Translations under genes and position numbers: made by a program
In this document: piece by piece, positions 10,275-22,280 of the stretch
Layout: each line of letters starts with the position of its first letter
Position numbering within the stretch: position 1 is the first letter of the stretch
Notes under the pieces: generated by a model
Told to the model about the DNA's origin: nothing
Databases searched by the model: none
Seen by the model: only the letters and a program-made list of their open reading frames with translations
Source of the DNA: Rhytidiadelphus loreus
Taxonomy: Eukaryota; Streptophyta; Bryopsida; Hypnales; Hylocomiaceae
DNA: 64,000 nucleotides
Assembly: GCA_947034895.1 (NCBI GenBank)
Contig: OX344761.1
Span: forward strand, 78,863,839-78,927,838
Direction: 5' to 3'

Positions 10275-13200
10275 ATGGCGGAGTTGGCGGCTCGTGATGC
10301 TCGAATTGCAGCACGGAGAGCGCGTGTTCAAGCCCGCCTTGCGGCCGCCAATAGTGTTAAGAAAGATCGTGAGCCCTCGCTCTCTAGCTTTTGCATTGTC
10401 AATTTCGAATAAAATCATTGTGATTTCTTAAAGCCCGAAAATGTTTTGAAATTCATTTTTAGAAAAGGGAAACACTTTGAATGAAAACTTAAGGATATTG
10501 ATGTATTGCCAAAATTTATATTTTGAAATTAATGGAATATTCGATTTTGGCTTTGTCAATGGTAAGTAGCGTGGAGAGGTTTGTGAATTGCTTTCAAATT
10601 TTGATACTGACCTAACTTTTTGCACAAGTTTTCTGTGCCTGTGAATTGCTACATTGACACACAATGTTGAGTGAAGCTTAATTACCTTTAGGCATTGTTA
10701 TTGTTGGCTTACTGGTCCTAGCGATGTAGTCAGAAGGTGGCTTTGGTATTGTAAGAAGGTTTTGGATTCTTGACTTCGCACTTTATGATGATGATCGAAT
10801 TAGAAAGAAGTTACAACGTTATTCACGAACAAGTATGAAGAGTCAAGAGTTTATGCTCTGCTATGACTTTACCTAACTTTAGATAAATGGCTTGAAGATT
10901 CTGAAGTCATGCATCTTTGGGGCATGTTTTGCAGATCGCAAGTCAAGACTAGAAATCGAACAGGATGCAGGAGTTGGGGATAGGCAACTGTCGAAAAGCT
11001 TGCACAGTCTTGCCGAGTTTAGGGTACGCAACTCCATGCAACGTAACATTAGGCAGACTTTCAAAGGCAACGACTAAGCATAATTCCATACTTCATGTGT
11101 TGTTTTAGTGATCCAAGTGCATGCCTCCTGCGGCCCTGGATGCTTGTGCAAACATATGTTTTCAGCATGATTATTATTTGATTTCCCATTTTGCAGAGAA
11201 AGCTTAAGGAAGAAGTGAAGGCACTGCGCGATGGAGCTGATTTCCGTGAGTATGAACATCGTACGGGCGAAACGAGCAAAGGGGAGGTACTTTAGGGCTT
11301 GTTATCATCCATTTTATTTGTTACGTAATATTTTACCTGGTTTTATAAATTCTACGACTATTTTGTTTACAAGGGATGCGGTGATTGACTGGCTAGAAAT
11401 TTTTGAGCAAGTTTTGTTTCATTATTCATGAAGAAGATCTTGAAGTGTTGGATTTGGAAACAAAAAAAGTTCTATCATTGGGTGCCTCATTAGAGTTGAA
11501 AACTGTCTGATGTGTGTACCTTCACTGAAAATATGAGATTGCAGAAAAGTTTTTGTGAAAACTTGAGCAATTGTATATTTGTTGCGTCTTTGAAAAGCTA
11601 ACATTGTAAGCTACTCAGGTTCTTGAAAAGAGGATGAGACTGGAGATACAAGACAGCAACAGTCACAATGAAGAAATAGCTGAGAAATGGAAAATAATCC
11701 TAGAGCTTAATGGTCCACAAGATTTGGCCAAACAAATGGCCGAGCAGAAGAAGGTTCCCCACCAACTTTTCCATATCGAACTCCAAGTCACCGATGATCT
11801 AGTGGCTTAGCCACCTTGCATCTCTGAATAATGTTAGGTACAAGCGTTGCCTAGATTGTTGCAATGCCATTGATGGATATCATTGACTAATGTATTGACG
11901 TTTCAACCTCTATATCTCAAACCTTTAAACTCATGGCTAAGTTTCTAATTAAGCGTTCTTCTCGACCTCAATTGTTTTAGAAACTAGCCACAGTAATGGT
12001 TTCTCTCTACCGGTCTTATACACACAACTTTTTAAAAGTGTTAATTGAGAATTCTCTTATTGAATTGAAATTGGAATTGTTCAACAAGCTTATTCTGTAA
12101 AGGTTCGGTTTTTGGTAATTAAGACACCTATTGCTTTTAGTATTCTTATTGTGATATTTTGCACCTTTTAAAAGATAATTGGTTGAGTTTATTTGTAATA
12201 TCCATATTCCATTGATAAGCAGGCATGTGATGCGGTGCTTGCTTCTAAAGATTCAGTAATTAGTGAGATGGTTGCTGAATTGAAATGTAAAGATGAAGAA
12301 TATCAGATTGCTATTGAGCAACAATCTAAAGACATTACTGACCTTGTAGCCATCATGGGACGCCAGGTATGACCATAACTTTTCTTTATTGCTAATGTGA
12401 ACTTACTATTTGATCTTCAAATGATGTCGAGGGGAATGATTATTTTGTGAATTCTATACTTCAATTTTCATCTAAAGTCTTCTCTTTTTATTCTTAATTC
12501 TCATATTTGTTTAAAATAGTTGGAGTTTATTTCCTTTTCAGCAACTTTTTGTAAGGAGTTTAGGCTTTTGGATACATTCATGAACAGGTGGCTACAATGA
12601 CTGAGACACACCGAAAGGAGTTGACAGACATTGAGCTTGCATTACTTGAGCAACGTGCAACTCTCCTTGCTAGGTTATCTTTTATTCCTGGTTATTGCTT
12701 ATTAGGACACACTCATTCTTTAGTCTTTTGTCTGTTATTGTGAACATACGGAGTTGGAGTTTTTTCCAAAGGGAAGTGTTACTCAGTCATTTACAGAATA
12801 TTTTTTGTTTATATGTCTTGTGCAATTGTAAGTATATCACTCCAAAAAGTTGGGCATATACTAGATCTTGTTGAAGATGTTGATTTGAAGGGTTTTAATT
12901 CAATACCCAGTTTGAGAGTAACTTTATTGCAATGTATATTTTGTTGTTGATAAAACAACACTAGTAGAATGGTGCTCTTTGGGTACCAAGCACTAGTAGA
13001 AAACAATGTCCAAATCAACAAAATATTGGCTTCATTCATTTCTGATTTAAGTCATTTGAAGCAACAGAACATGTAGATTCAGACATTGCTTTCTACTAGT
13101 GTCAGAGTGTGATGCCCAAGGCCCACATTGGCACCAAGTTAGTGCCAATATGGGCCTTCGGCACCACAATTTGGCATTGTTCCTTGGTGCCCAAAGATCT

Positions 13201-16200
13201 CCCTTTCTTCTAGTGCGAGTTCTGAGTCAGATTCTATTTGATTGTTGAATGTTTGCAATGGATAAGTCAATCAAAACTGACAATTATGAAATTGTCTTCA
13301 ATTGACAGCAACAAAGAAGAAATGTCAAGGTTGATACAAGAGCGCCGTGATATGGAAGCCAAGTTCCAGGAGGACATGTTAGCCAAAAAAGAAGAGTTTG
13401 CTAAGATACTTGAGGATATTCGTGATGCTGATGCGGAGGAGTATAACAATCTAAAAGTGCGTTTGGAGACGGACATGCAAACTCTTGAGCAGTACCATGC
13501 AACCATGCAGGTAATCAACTTTTTGTTACATTTCCCCTCCATCGTTGTAATGTTCTACTAATATTACAAATGTTAAATTATTAAGTTCTTGTTTCCATAT
13601 GTAATAAAATAATATATGGTTTCTCTTTGAATGTAGGCTGTGTATCAATTCAATACAGAAAAATTGGAATATAACCATCTGGTATTGGTTGAACGAGACC
13701 GAGAAAATTATGTCACAGCAAACCAACAGAAGAGGAAGCTCAATAAACAACGAGACACGTTGGCTGTCCTTAAAGGTCGATACAGTGAGCTTGAGAAACG
13801 TTTCAATGATCAGAACTCCACTATGGGACATGGTTTTGCACATGTCACCAAGCTTCTGCAAGATCTACAACATAAAGAACACTCGCTTCTTGCATCTCAC
13901 GCAACTTCTCGGCGCAATTTCTTTCTAATGCATCAACGCGCTCTTTCTATCCTCGTTTCTAAGATTCTCCAGGTGTGTTACACTGTTCAAGTAATCATTC
14001 AAGTATTAATTAATGCTTTAATGGACTAGGTAATTCCAAAGCAAGCCAAGTTATCAATCATTGTTTAGGACCTATAGAGTCATGGCCGGCGAGGTTGGTA
14101 CTGACCTGAGATTATTTTGATGACGTTACCCACTTTGCAATCACTAGACATAATCTCAATGTAGGAGAGTTGAACCATTTGACTTCTTTGATGCTTAACC
14201 AATCAAAACATGCCACAACAACAAAACTCTCCTACATTTAGATTATTTTAGGTGGATTTGCACTCACTGAGTTAATACCAATTGATAGTAGACAGTAAAA
14301 ATTTCTCTCAATTTTTCACTGTCAGACCAATGAAATTTCTAGTTCATACCCACCCTGTTGAGCAAGCAAGCAATGAGCATTATCAGTCTTAATGTGCCTC
14401 TCCTTAACCAATCAAAACATGCCACGATTGTGAAACTCTCCTGCATTGAGATTTTGTGTAGAATGGTTCGTGAGAAATTCTATTCAATTATACTAGATCA
14501 AAGAGTCTACGGTATTGCTGATTGAAAAAAATTCAACCCAAGGAAGGTTTGTGAGAGGTTTTAGGAAGATCACGCAATATTTAGAGAAATGAAGTTACTG
14601 GAATGTTTCTATTGTAACGGAAAAAAGTACTCGCAAATACTCGCAATGGAATTGTGTCCTTGGAAACGTTCACTTGGATGCTTTATTGATCTGACTATTG
14701 ATTCCTTTCTAAGTTGACTTGTGTTGAGAGGTTTGTTACGTGTTTTGTGTTTTGTGTTCTAGCGGTCGCCAAACAGGCCGACAAGGACATCCTGGAGAAT
14801 CAACTTGGATGGCATTGGATGGCTCCAAGTGACCAAGTCTTCATTAACTTTGGGTCCGATGAGCTTCTCGATGATGGTCCGAAATCAGAGCCTGAAGTTT
14901 CCGATGACTTGGCTGCAACCATGAGCGAAGAACAATACTCTTCCATGCTTGGGACGTTGTGTGATGAAGCCCATTTCCTTGTGGACGAGAAAACCAAAGA
15001 GGAGCTCCCCACTCTTGTTCCGGCTCATCAAGATTGGGTTCAGTGCGTGTCCATCTTACATGCTTTGGGTATTAAAAATGGTGCAGGTCTGGAGAAGCTT
15101 AGAATTGTTCTTCGAGGTATAAATCTTCGCATTTGCTTTCACAATTTTTTTTGGTTATGGTGATATTCTCAAATACTTGTGTCAATATATTGAGCATTTA
15201 ATGACCACTAGCAGAAAATAGGGTCCTAATCAAGACGTTTGAACCAACACAAAACATCTGAATCAACACAACTACGTTCAAAATTGTGGAATCAAGACGT
15301 TTGAATCAATTAACCATTGTTGATTTGGGTCCTATTTTCTGGTAATGTGGGGTTTAAAGATTGTTGTTCTACTTATTTGTGATAATGAAGATGGTCATTT
15401 ACAAGCCAATTTTTGCCCCATTTGTTTATTGTCTCTATCCAATATTGGAAACTAGAACATGGTTTGAAAATGAAGAAAAAGTTTTGGTAACCTATAGTAA
15501 TGGGACTTGTTAAATGATAGTGTTATAAGGACTAATTAATACAAAAAATGAAAATTTCATATCTATTAGAATTACGATTTGTGTTTATAGGAATAGTGAC
15601 ATCTAAGGTTGTCAGATGAGTTTTTTTTGGTTTTTAATCAATGAAGATTATATTGAATATCACACTTACTATAGTTATATAGAAAGCTATGCATTTTTGT
15701 TTGGGATAAACTGAGACACTTGTGGCTAATTTATTGAAAGTCCTAGACCTTTTTAGATTTTAGATTTGTTTGATTACTAAACTTTTGAATAGCCCATAGG
15801 ACAAGAATCTGAGTTAAAAGACAACGATATTGACAAGTATCTTAGTGTCTATTTGCACAATGAAACCAAAAGGATTGCAAATCAAGTAGCTGCAGTTGAA
15901 ATCATAGTGTATGATCCAAAAGCCCCGCCGGGTACTAGGTTGTCCAATGAAGGCATCAAAAAGTTGAAATGGGAGAATTATTGGAAGAGTTTTACTACTA
16001 TCATCAATTCAAGAACGCAACGAGTTTGGGGTCACCTTGAGCAAGGGTTGATAGCTTATAACAAGCTTCTCAAGGATCGGTATGATTTTTTCTTACTTGC
16101 TTCTACTAATTATTGCATGAACTTTTACTTTCTATTATTTATCAAAAATTGACTCTTGAAGCCATTTGACCCTTCACAAAAAACTTTAATGCTTGTAATT

Positions 16201-16578
16201 GAAGAGAAGATTTTTTGACATTAAGACATCACCGAGAAGTTATAATGAGCATATCCATAGGAGTAGTAATCTTTTTATCGTCATAAGTTCTAATAAATCC
16301 ATTACATATTGTTTTTTTGATAATTGTAAGAAACAAGTTATTAATTAGTTGTTATCTTGAATTATATATTTGTATTTGGTAATTGTAGTAGTTTAAAAAA
16401 AATTATTTACGCTTTGTTATTGTATTCTTAATAATTACATACTATGATCTAATGGCACATAGTTGCTTTCAATGACAGGGTGTTTGTGACATCAGAAGTG
16501 ATCTCTTTGAGGCAACAAAATCAGGCCCTTCGACAAGCACTACATGATTGCTTGAATAAGGTTGAGATTTTTCTCTAA
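10275..16578 (+). CDS. DRC1: Dynein regulatory complex protein 1 (DRC1/CCDC164), 11 exons
   Basis: DRC1 is the scaffold of the nexin-dynein regulatory complex linking outer doublets in motile cilia. Exons by splice site and phase: 10275-10368, 10935-11023, 11197-11286, 11619-11753, 12223-12366, 12588-12673, 13309-13510, 13637-13972, 14777-15116, 15800-16079, 16479-16578. All phases agree and sum to 632 codons (631 residues plus stop), near the usual 650-750. The N-terminus is Ala/Arg-rich (AARDARIAARRARVQAR). Almost everything after is coiled coil. Family landmarks in order: NGPQDLAKQM...QKK/CD...KD (~120-150), LKCKDEEY, LKVRLETDMQTLEQYHATMQ then YQFNTEKLEYN (~265-295), ENQLGWHW (~400), and the C-terminal NYWKSF...RVWGHLEQGL block (NYD-SP28-associated, ~560-598). 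An alternative last splice, 16560 to 17096, would end the protein in GKK. Presumably expressed in spermatogenous tissue (inference). Confidence 0.9.
12959..13215. mobile_element. CACTA-type MITE in DRC1 intron 6 (outer element)
   Basis: Ends are CACTAGTAGAA on the left and CACTAGAAGAA on the right (reverse complement), followed by paired blocks CTCTTTGGGTACCAAG and GATCTTTGGGCACCAAGG. A second CACTAG-ended element, 12991-13101, lies inside it directly after the left arm, so this is a nested pair. Confidence 0.6.
12991..13101. mobile_element. Nested CACTA-type MITE, 111 bp
   Basis: Left end CACTAGTAGAAAACAATGTC and right end (reverse complement) CACTAGTAGAAAGCAATGTC differ at one position in 20. 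It sits inside the outer element 12959-13215. No clear 3-bp target duplication remains. Confidence 0.6.
14023..14250. repeat. Dispersed repeat R1 in DRC1 intron 8 (uninterrupted copy)
   Basis: This stretch is similar, in reverse complement, to the sequence flanking the big CACTA element (35168-35203 plus 48740-48955). The part 14153-14247 is a small foldback: ATCTCAATGTAGGAGAGTT at one end and ATCTAAATGTAGGAGAGTT (reverse complement) at the other, so it may be a short MITE inside the larger repeat. A further partial copy of the AACCAATCAAAACATGCCAC segment occurs at ~14407-14426. Confidence 0.6.
15206..15349. mobile_element. CACTA-type MITE in DRC1 intron 9, 144 bp
   Basis: The left end CACTAGCAGAAAATAGGGTCC pairs with a right end reading, in reverse complement, CACATTACCAGAAAATAGG. 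The interior has two direct copies of AATCAAGACGTTTGAA (or close variants). No coding capacity. Confidence 0.5.
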
Positions 16579-16887
16579 GTCTTTAGTCTCAAACCTTCCA
16601 TATTTAATTTAAACATTATTCTAGATAAAAACTTTTGTGAATTAAGTGCTTATTCTATCTTTAGAGTGTTCAATTTTGAATATAGAGCCTAGGTTTAATT
16701 TCCTCATTATACTACACACTTAATAACTTCTATATCTATTTCTTCTATTGCATTATATGCATCCCTAAGGATCTCTGTATGATTGGTGAGGTGTTCAATA
16801 TACCTTAGAGCCCATCTATTGTTGATCAAAGTATACATAGACATACTACATATTGTACTTCAATGACAATAGAAGTAACTCTTACTA

Positions 16888-17025
16888 CATAGTAGTAGGA
16901 ATCTAAATTAAAAAACACATTTGAGATTATGGTTTTGTATTTAAAAAAATAACACACAACAATGTTTAAATTAACAAAAAATCATTATTTGGGCATGGAT
17001 TTTTCAATGTAGATTTCTACTAGTG
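16888..17025. mobile_element. Probable CACTA-type MITE near the DRC1 3' end
   Basis: Imperfect inverted ends: AGTAGTAGGAATCTAAATT on the left and CACTAGTAGAAATCTACATT in reverse complement on the right. The left end has drifted. It lies just after the DRC1 stop used here, or in the last intron under the alternative splice model. Confidence 0.35.
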
Positions 17026-17107
17026 ATATAATTTGAATGTTTTAGTCATTCTACAATAGACAAGAAGGAAATTCATTTGATTGTTGTTTTGGCAGGGAAA
17101 GAAATAA

Positions 17108-19324
17108 GAAAACAAATGTTCAATCACTTTGTTAAGATGCTTCATGTTCAAAAAGTTATACATTGCACTAAATGTCTTCTCTCGTATCTTCTTTTATACT
17201 TCTAATGTGAAAGGTGTTGAAGTGGGGTGACATACTTGAGATAATTATGCATGTAAATTCTATCCATACCATCTAACCTAGAAGAGATTAATTATTCATT
17301 CAATGATACCATTTGAGCATCCTTATTGGAATTGTGGTTAATTAATTTTTGAAATGATAATGTCTAAAAAAGATATAAATGTAAAAATTACAAATTGCTT
17401 ATATTGGTAATAAAATCTTGTATTGAAGCATTGTTGAAATGCAACATTTAAAAAAATTGAATTGACTTTCAAGTACATATTGAATAATTATTTCAAATGT
17501 GATGTTGAATTATTATAATATATAAGCTTATAAGTATTCAACTCCTGTAAAAACACATTGTATTACATATTTTTGTTATGTATGTTGGTTTGTTGGTTCA
17601 ATTTAAAGTCATTAAACTAAATTTATATAAAATATCTCACTTTTATTTAATATTTAATACATTAAAAAACCTTTAGATGTGTTTTTAGAAACTTTTGATG
17701 AATTTTTTGTATCTTTAATTAAAATCTTCACCCTACTAATTTGATATAGTACATAGTAGATGGATTACATTTCAATCCTTACGGTACAATATACCCATCT
17801 ACCAAGGGGTTTGTTTTTTTAGAAAATCTTTAGAAAAACTCTTCCAATATTCAACTATATATGAATTTTTTTGATATCATTCTCTTTGTCTTCAAAAGAT
17901 GCATCCAACAACCTAAATTTGACTTGGATTTTGAATCACAATTTGAACTTGTAGTTTTTGCATTAGAAAATTTGATAATTTTTTTGAATAGTGGCTTTGA
18001 GGTTGCCCATAACCTTGAGGCCGGAGGGAGACAACTCATCATTGATTGGTCATTTGAATAAGCTACATAGTGTCCATCTAAGAAAGATTCCAAAAAAACT
18101 CAAGGGCAAAATTGATCAAAACTACCTCTTTTAGGGTAGCGAGAAACAAATGAAAGTAAAAGATTTTTTTATAAAATTCAACTCCACAAATTTGTATTAG
18201 AATACCATGGGGGAATGTGTAGAATTTTTTTTGAGAAACTTTCACTACATGGATTGTCAATATTTGAAGCTAGAAAAAAAAGTTTTTTTCCAACCTTGCC
18301 CAACAAGCTCAATAGACTTTAATTTCTCCTAGAGTGAGATTTTTGCACTACATATGGTATTTTTTTTTTACATTTGCAAAGCGTTACTATGAGCATTCTT
18401 TAGGAAGGAGAAAATTTCTTTTCTTCTTATCATGTTAGGATAGATGTAAAAACCTACTTCCTATTTTAGAATGGTTAATCCATCAACAACGTTGATGATA
18501 TTTTTCAACTGATGAATGACAAAGAATCTCTCCATGTGTGACAAAAGTGCAACCTATTCATCTTCCAAATTTTGTGTGAAAAGGGAACGTCTTCTATAGT
18601 AGTTTGACTTTCAATGAGTTCTTTTGCATTTTTTTTAAGCCAACAATTCACATGGTTTCAAATTAGTTGATTTCCACGGTGACCAGCTTGTTGTTTAAGG
18701 ATTACTCATGTATTTTGTCAACTCACCCTATGAATTTGGAATCTCTCACTACAAATATGAATTCAAAATTTTCAATTTTTGGTAAATGATTCTTTCCTCT
18801 ATCTCTCCTAAAGCTAAAAACTTTAGAAAAAATAACGATCCAAATTTCTCCCCTCTGTGAAATGCTTTGCACCATTGTCCATGAAGATCACATATGACAA
18901 GAAAGTTCAAAACTTTCATTTCCATGTCAGATTCTTAAGGGTCCATATCATCTTAAACCAATCACGAGATGACACGTGCCACCTTTTGACAATACTCTAG
19001 AAGGATCCCTATGGCCACCCGCTAATGAAAAAGTTGTGGCTCTGCACTCTTGCAATTCATCGCATATCATCACTGGATCGCCGTCGTCGTCGTCACCGTC
19101 TTCACCAACAATCGGGCCAGCGATTCACCGCCATTGAGGTTCTTGAAGCTTCCCCAACAATCTGTTGTCAAATTTTTCTTTCAGAAAACATTCGAGTCTC
19201 CGAGTCTGCGCTCCTGTTGTAGTTCTCCGCACTTTCTTCGTGTCTGCTGTTCCATTTCGTGAGGTGGGCGTGGAACTTCTCGCGAAGCAGCTGATTCACT
19301 CATTTCGCTCTCATCAAGTACAAA
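17108..19324. other. AT-rich intergenic region and MSRB promoter
   Basis: No gene seen between DRC1 and MSRB. The last ~350 bp become GC-richer and probably contain the MSRB promoter and 5' untranslated region. A G-box-like ACACGTGCC lies at ~18972-18980, shortly after a CCAAT at ~18959, elements common in stress- and light-responsive plant promoters. Their use here is inference. Confidence 0.4.
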
Positions 19325-21542
19325 ATGGTCGTCGACAGTGTAGTGCTGTGCAGGAGCAGTATTGTAGTTGCGGTTCAAAACGTTGCAATTGGCGAAGTGT
19401 GCGTGAGGAGAGGATCAGGGAAGACTGTGTTTTGGGGAGCTCAAGTGCTGAAGGAAAAGGAGAAGAAGAAGAAGCAGACGATGGGGGCGTCGTCTTCGCG
19501 GTCATCTGGGGACCGAACTCCAGCTGTTTCAGCAAGTGCTTCAGGAGGTGAGTGGAATTTCGTAGATTCAATTGTAATGGCTTTCATAATTTGGGAGCTT
19601 CGTTGTAGTGTGCGTGAGGTATTTTGTGAGTTTGGAGCTTCATTATTACCACCCTTGACCTTGGCATAGCCAATTCCTCGTGCAATGTGTTTCCCGAAGG
19701 TCGGTTCACTTGTTGGGACTGAATCTTGCAGCAATGTGAAACTTCTAGAGTCGTCTTCTTGCGTTAGAATTTCTTGGTGCAATTTGCGCCGTTTTCAATA
19801 ATTTTCGGGAGAGTAAATGGAAATTTCCTGGAAGCTTGTTTTTTTTGAGGTGAAATCCCTACACGACTTCGTGCTTGTGGAGATTTTTTCCGCTGGAATT
19901 GGGTCAAACCCTAGATTTCGGAGGTGACTATCTCTTTTCTTTGATGCTATGACCAATCTCCATGCCGCAGATTTAATGGGAAATGAGGAAGAGGAGACTG
20001 TTTGCGTGACTTGAAGCATTATTACCAATATGTAGGATTGTGCTTTTTATTGGGAGATCACTCAATTGAGCTTACTGGAGAGATAAATTAGGCACAAGAG
20101 GCAAAATCTCTTGAGATTACATATTCGTCACTATGTACGAATTTCTTATGCAATTGTTGAAATCGGGAGGTGGAATTGACAATAGAGAACGCCATTTTAA
20201 TCCAAAGATCAGTGGCCATAGATTTTCATTAAAGTCATTCTCACGCCCAACTTGATAATTGAAGGCTAATCCAGTGTATTGGAAGAGCTGAATTGCTGTT
20301 CTGACAAGTTTCATAGGTATAGGAAACGGGCATCATGTCGTAACGGTTTTAGTCTGAACCTTAATGATTCTATGTGAGAATTGTATGTGACTGAATCTTT
20401 TCTGGAATGGTGCAGATACCTCTCAGCAGATTGATTACAAATCAGTGAGTGCTGAGGAATGGAAGAAGCGCCTAAGCCAACAGCAATTCTATGTCGCACG
20501 CAAGAAAGGCACTGAAAGGGCATTCTCTGGGTACGAACCTTCTTATTCGTCAACAGTTTGTGCATACCACTAATAAAATTTCCCTTGGTATTTGTTTTTT
20601 CCCCCTCTTATATTACATTTCGTTTAGTGAATCGGGTTCGAGGATGATTTTGTGATTTCACTTCGTCATTGTTGTTGATGTTGCAGAGAGTACTGGAACA
20701 CCAAAACAGCGGGGACGTATATGTGTGTTTGTTGTAAGACACCGTTATTCAGGCAAGACTTTTAATTATCCTTTCAATAATCTGTTTTTGGAACTTTTAG
20801 GCAGCATCATCAAGAAAAGTTTCCTCATAATTCATGGAGATGTCTCTCTATGGTCGTACTAATCACATGAGGCCGCCCAATGTATCATGTGGAGGCAACG
20901 AAATGTCCACTTCGACCTTCTCATGAATCATGGCAATGAGTTTCTCTATGATGCATGTTGTCTACAAGTGTCTGAAATAGTTCACTGGAAACACTAATTT
21001 TTTTATTTCATTTTATTCAAACATACTTGAACGTTATGAGGTGCAGGATCTGTTGATAACTTGTACTTTTGGGTTTGGAATGTTGTGCAGCTCAAGCACG
21101 AAATTCGACAGTGGTACTGGGTGGCCATCTTACTATGAGTACATCGGCGATAATGTGAAATCACACATGGATTTATCGATTCCGTTCATGCCCCGCACTG
21201 AAGTCATTTGCAATGTGTGCGATGCTCACCTGGGTCATGTTTTCAGTGATGGCCCAAAACCTACTGGAAAACGTTACTGTATCAACAGGTAAGCACTTTG
21301 CTCGGACTGAAGCTTGGTAATTCAGCCTGTGATTGCTGTTGCTCTTTACAATAAATTTTAAAATGATTTATGTTACCTTCCAAGCAATGCCTGGACGGTT
21401 GATGATCTGTCTTAGTCACCATTTCAAATCTAGCGTTGTGTACATTTCGAGGTTTTATGCCCACACTGAATTGTGCTTTTGGATGATTCTTTTGTTCTTG
21501 TGCAGCGCGGCGCTGGATTTGAAGCCAGAAGAGAGAAAGTAG
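19325..21542 (+). CDS. MSRB: Peptide methionine-R-sulfoxide reductase, MSRB1 type, 5 exons
   Basis: It reduces the R-epimer of methionine sulfoxide in proteins. Exons 19325-19547, 20416-20530, 20687-20752, 21091-21288, 21506-21542 are phase-consistent and give 212 residues. Residues 1-74 are basic and hydroxylated, fitting a plastid transit peptide; a second ATG at 19481 would drop 52 of them. The SelR domain runs ~88-205: [17 protein letters not shown], zinc cysteines C126/C129 and C175/C178, [10 protein letters not shown] (139-148), HLGHVF, and catalytic Cys198 in RYCINS. The resolving-cysteine site in GxGWPS is Thr144, as in plastidial Arabidopsis MSRB1, so recycling probably uses glutaredoxin or a special thioredoxin rather than an internal disulfide. 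Intron 3 starts GCAAGA, a GC-AG intron. Convergent with the kinase gene, 738 bp apart. Confidence 0.92.
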
Positions 21543-21597
21543 GTGTAAGCTTGGATAGATTCATTTTAACAAAGTAGTCTGTACCAATGTCACAATA

Positions 21598-21670
21598 GTT
21601 TTCAGTGTACTGAATCTCTTGGATTGATGTAATATATGGTGTTTTCAGTGTATTGAATCTCTTGGATTGA
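21598..21670 (+). repeat. 30-bp direct duplication in the MSRB 3' flank
   Basis: Two copies (21598-21627 and 21641-21670) share the pattern GTTTTCAGTGTAYTGAATCT followed by CTTGGATTGA, differing at one base. They lie 56 bp past the stop codon, probably in the 3' untranslated region or at the polyadenylation site. Confidence 0.6.
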
Positions 21671-22280
21671 ATGACATGGGTTTTATTTATATCACACTAG
21701 GGCTTTGCAATGCTGTTTGAATATTCTAAATATGAGTTTTTGCTAAGTAGCTCTACGTTTTTCCTCTCTTGTTTATCAGAATTGAAGTTTTAATTCTTGA
21801 GCTGTAATCTCCCAGTTGAAATTGAAACATGATGGAAACGAGGTTCTGATTGACCATAAACCCTAATCCCTAAAACCGTATAACACTCCTGAGGTCCAAC
21901 TCTTAACTTGCCTTCTTCACGATACACTCTCCTTGGGAGGCTCTCCAGTCGTGATGAGAGTCCTTCATTGTGATGTTTCCCCGAGTTTCAGATTTTCGAG
22001 GAAGGCGCCTGAAGCAAAGGACAGGAAAAGCAAAACACGAAATCAATTAATGGAATCTCAGATACATACGCGTTAGCACAAGTGCCTAACCCCTAAAATA
22101 TCAACAAACCAGATTCTGATCCACAAAGAGACTAGAATTTGGTTGCTTGGAGAATTCGGGGTTAAGCAATTGTGATCATTTGCAACATGAAAACTGAAAA
22201 TTCAGTCTAACTTAGGTGTTACAAACAATACTTGGGCACAAGAAATTCTTATTAGCAACAAGTCATCCAACAAATCGCAA

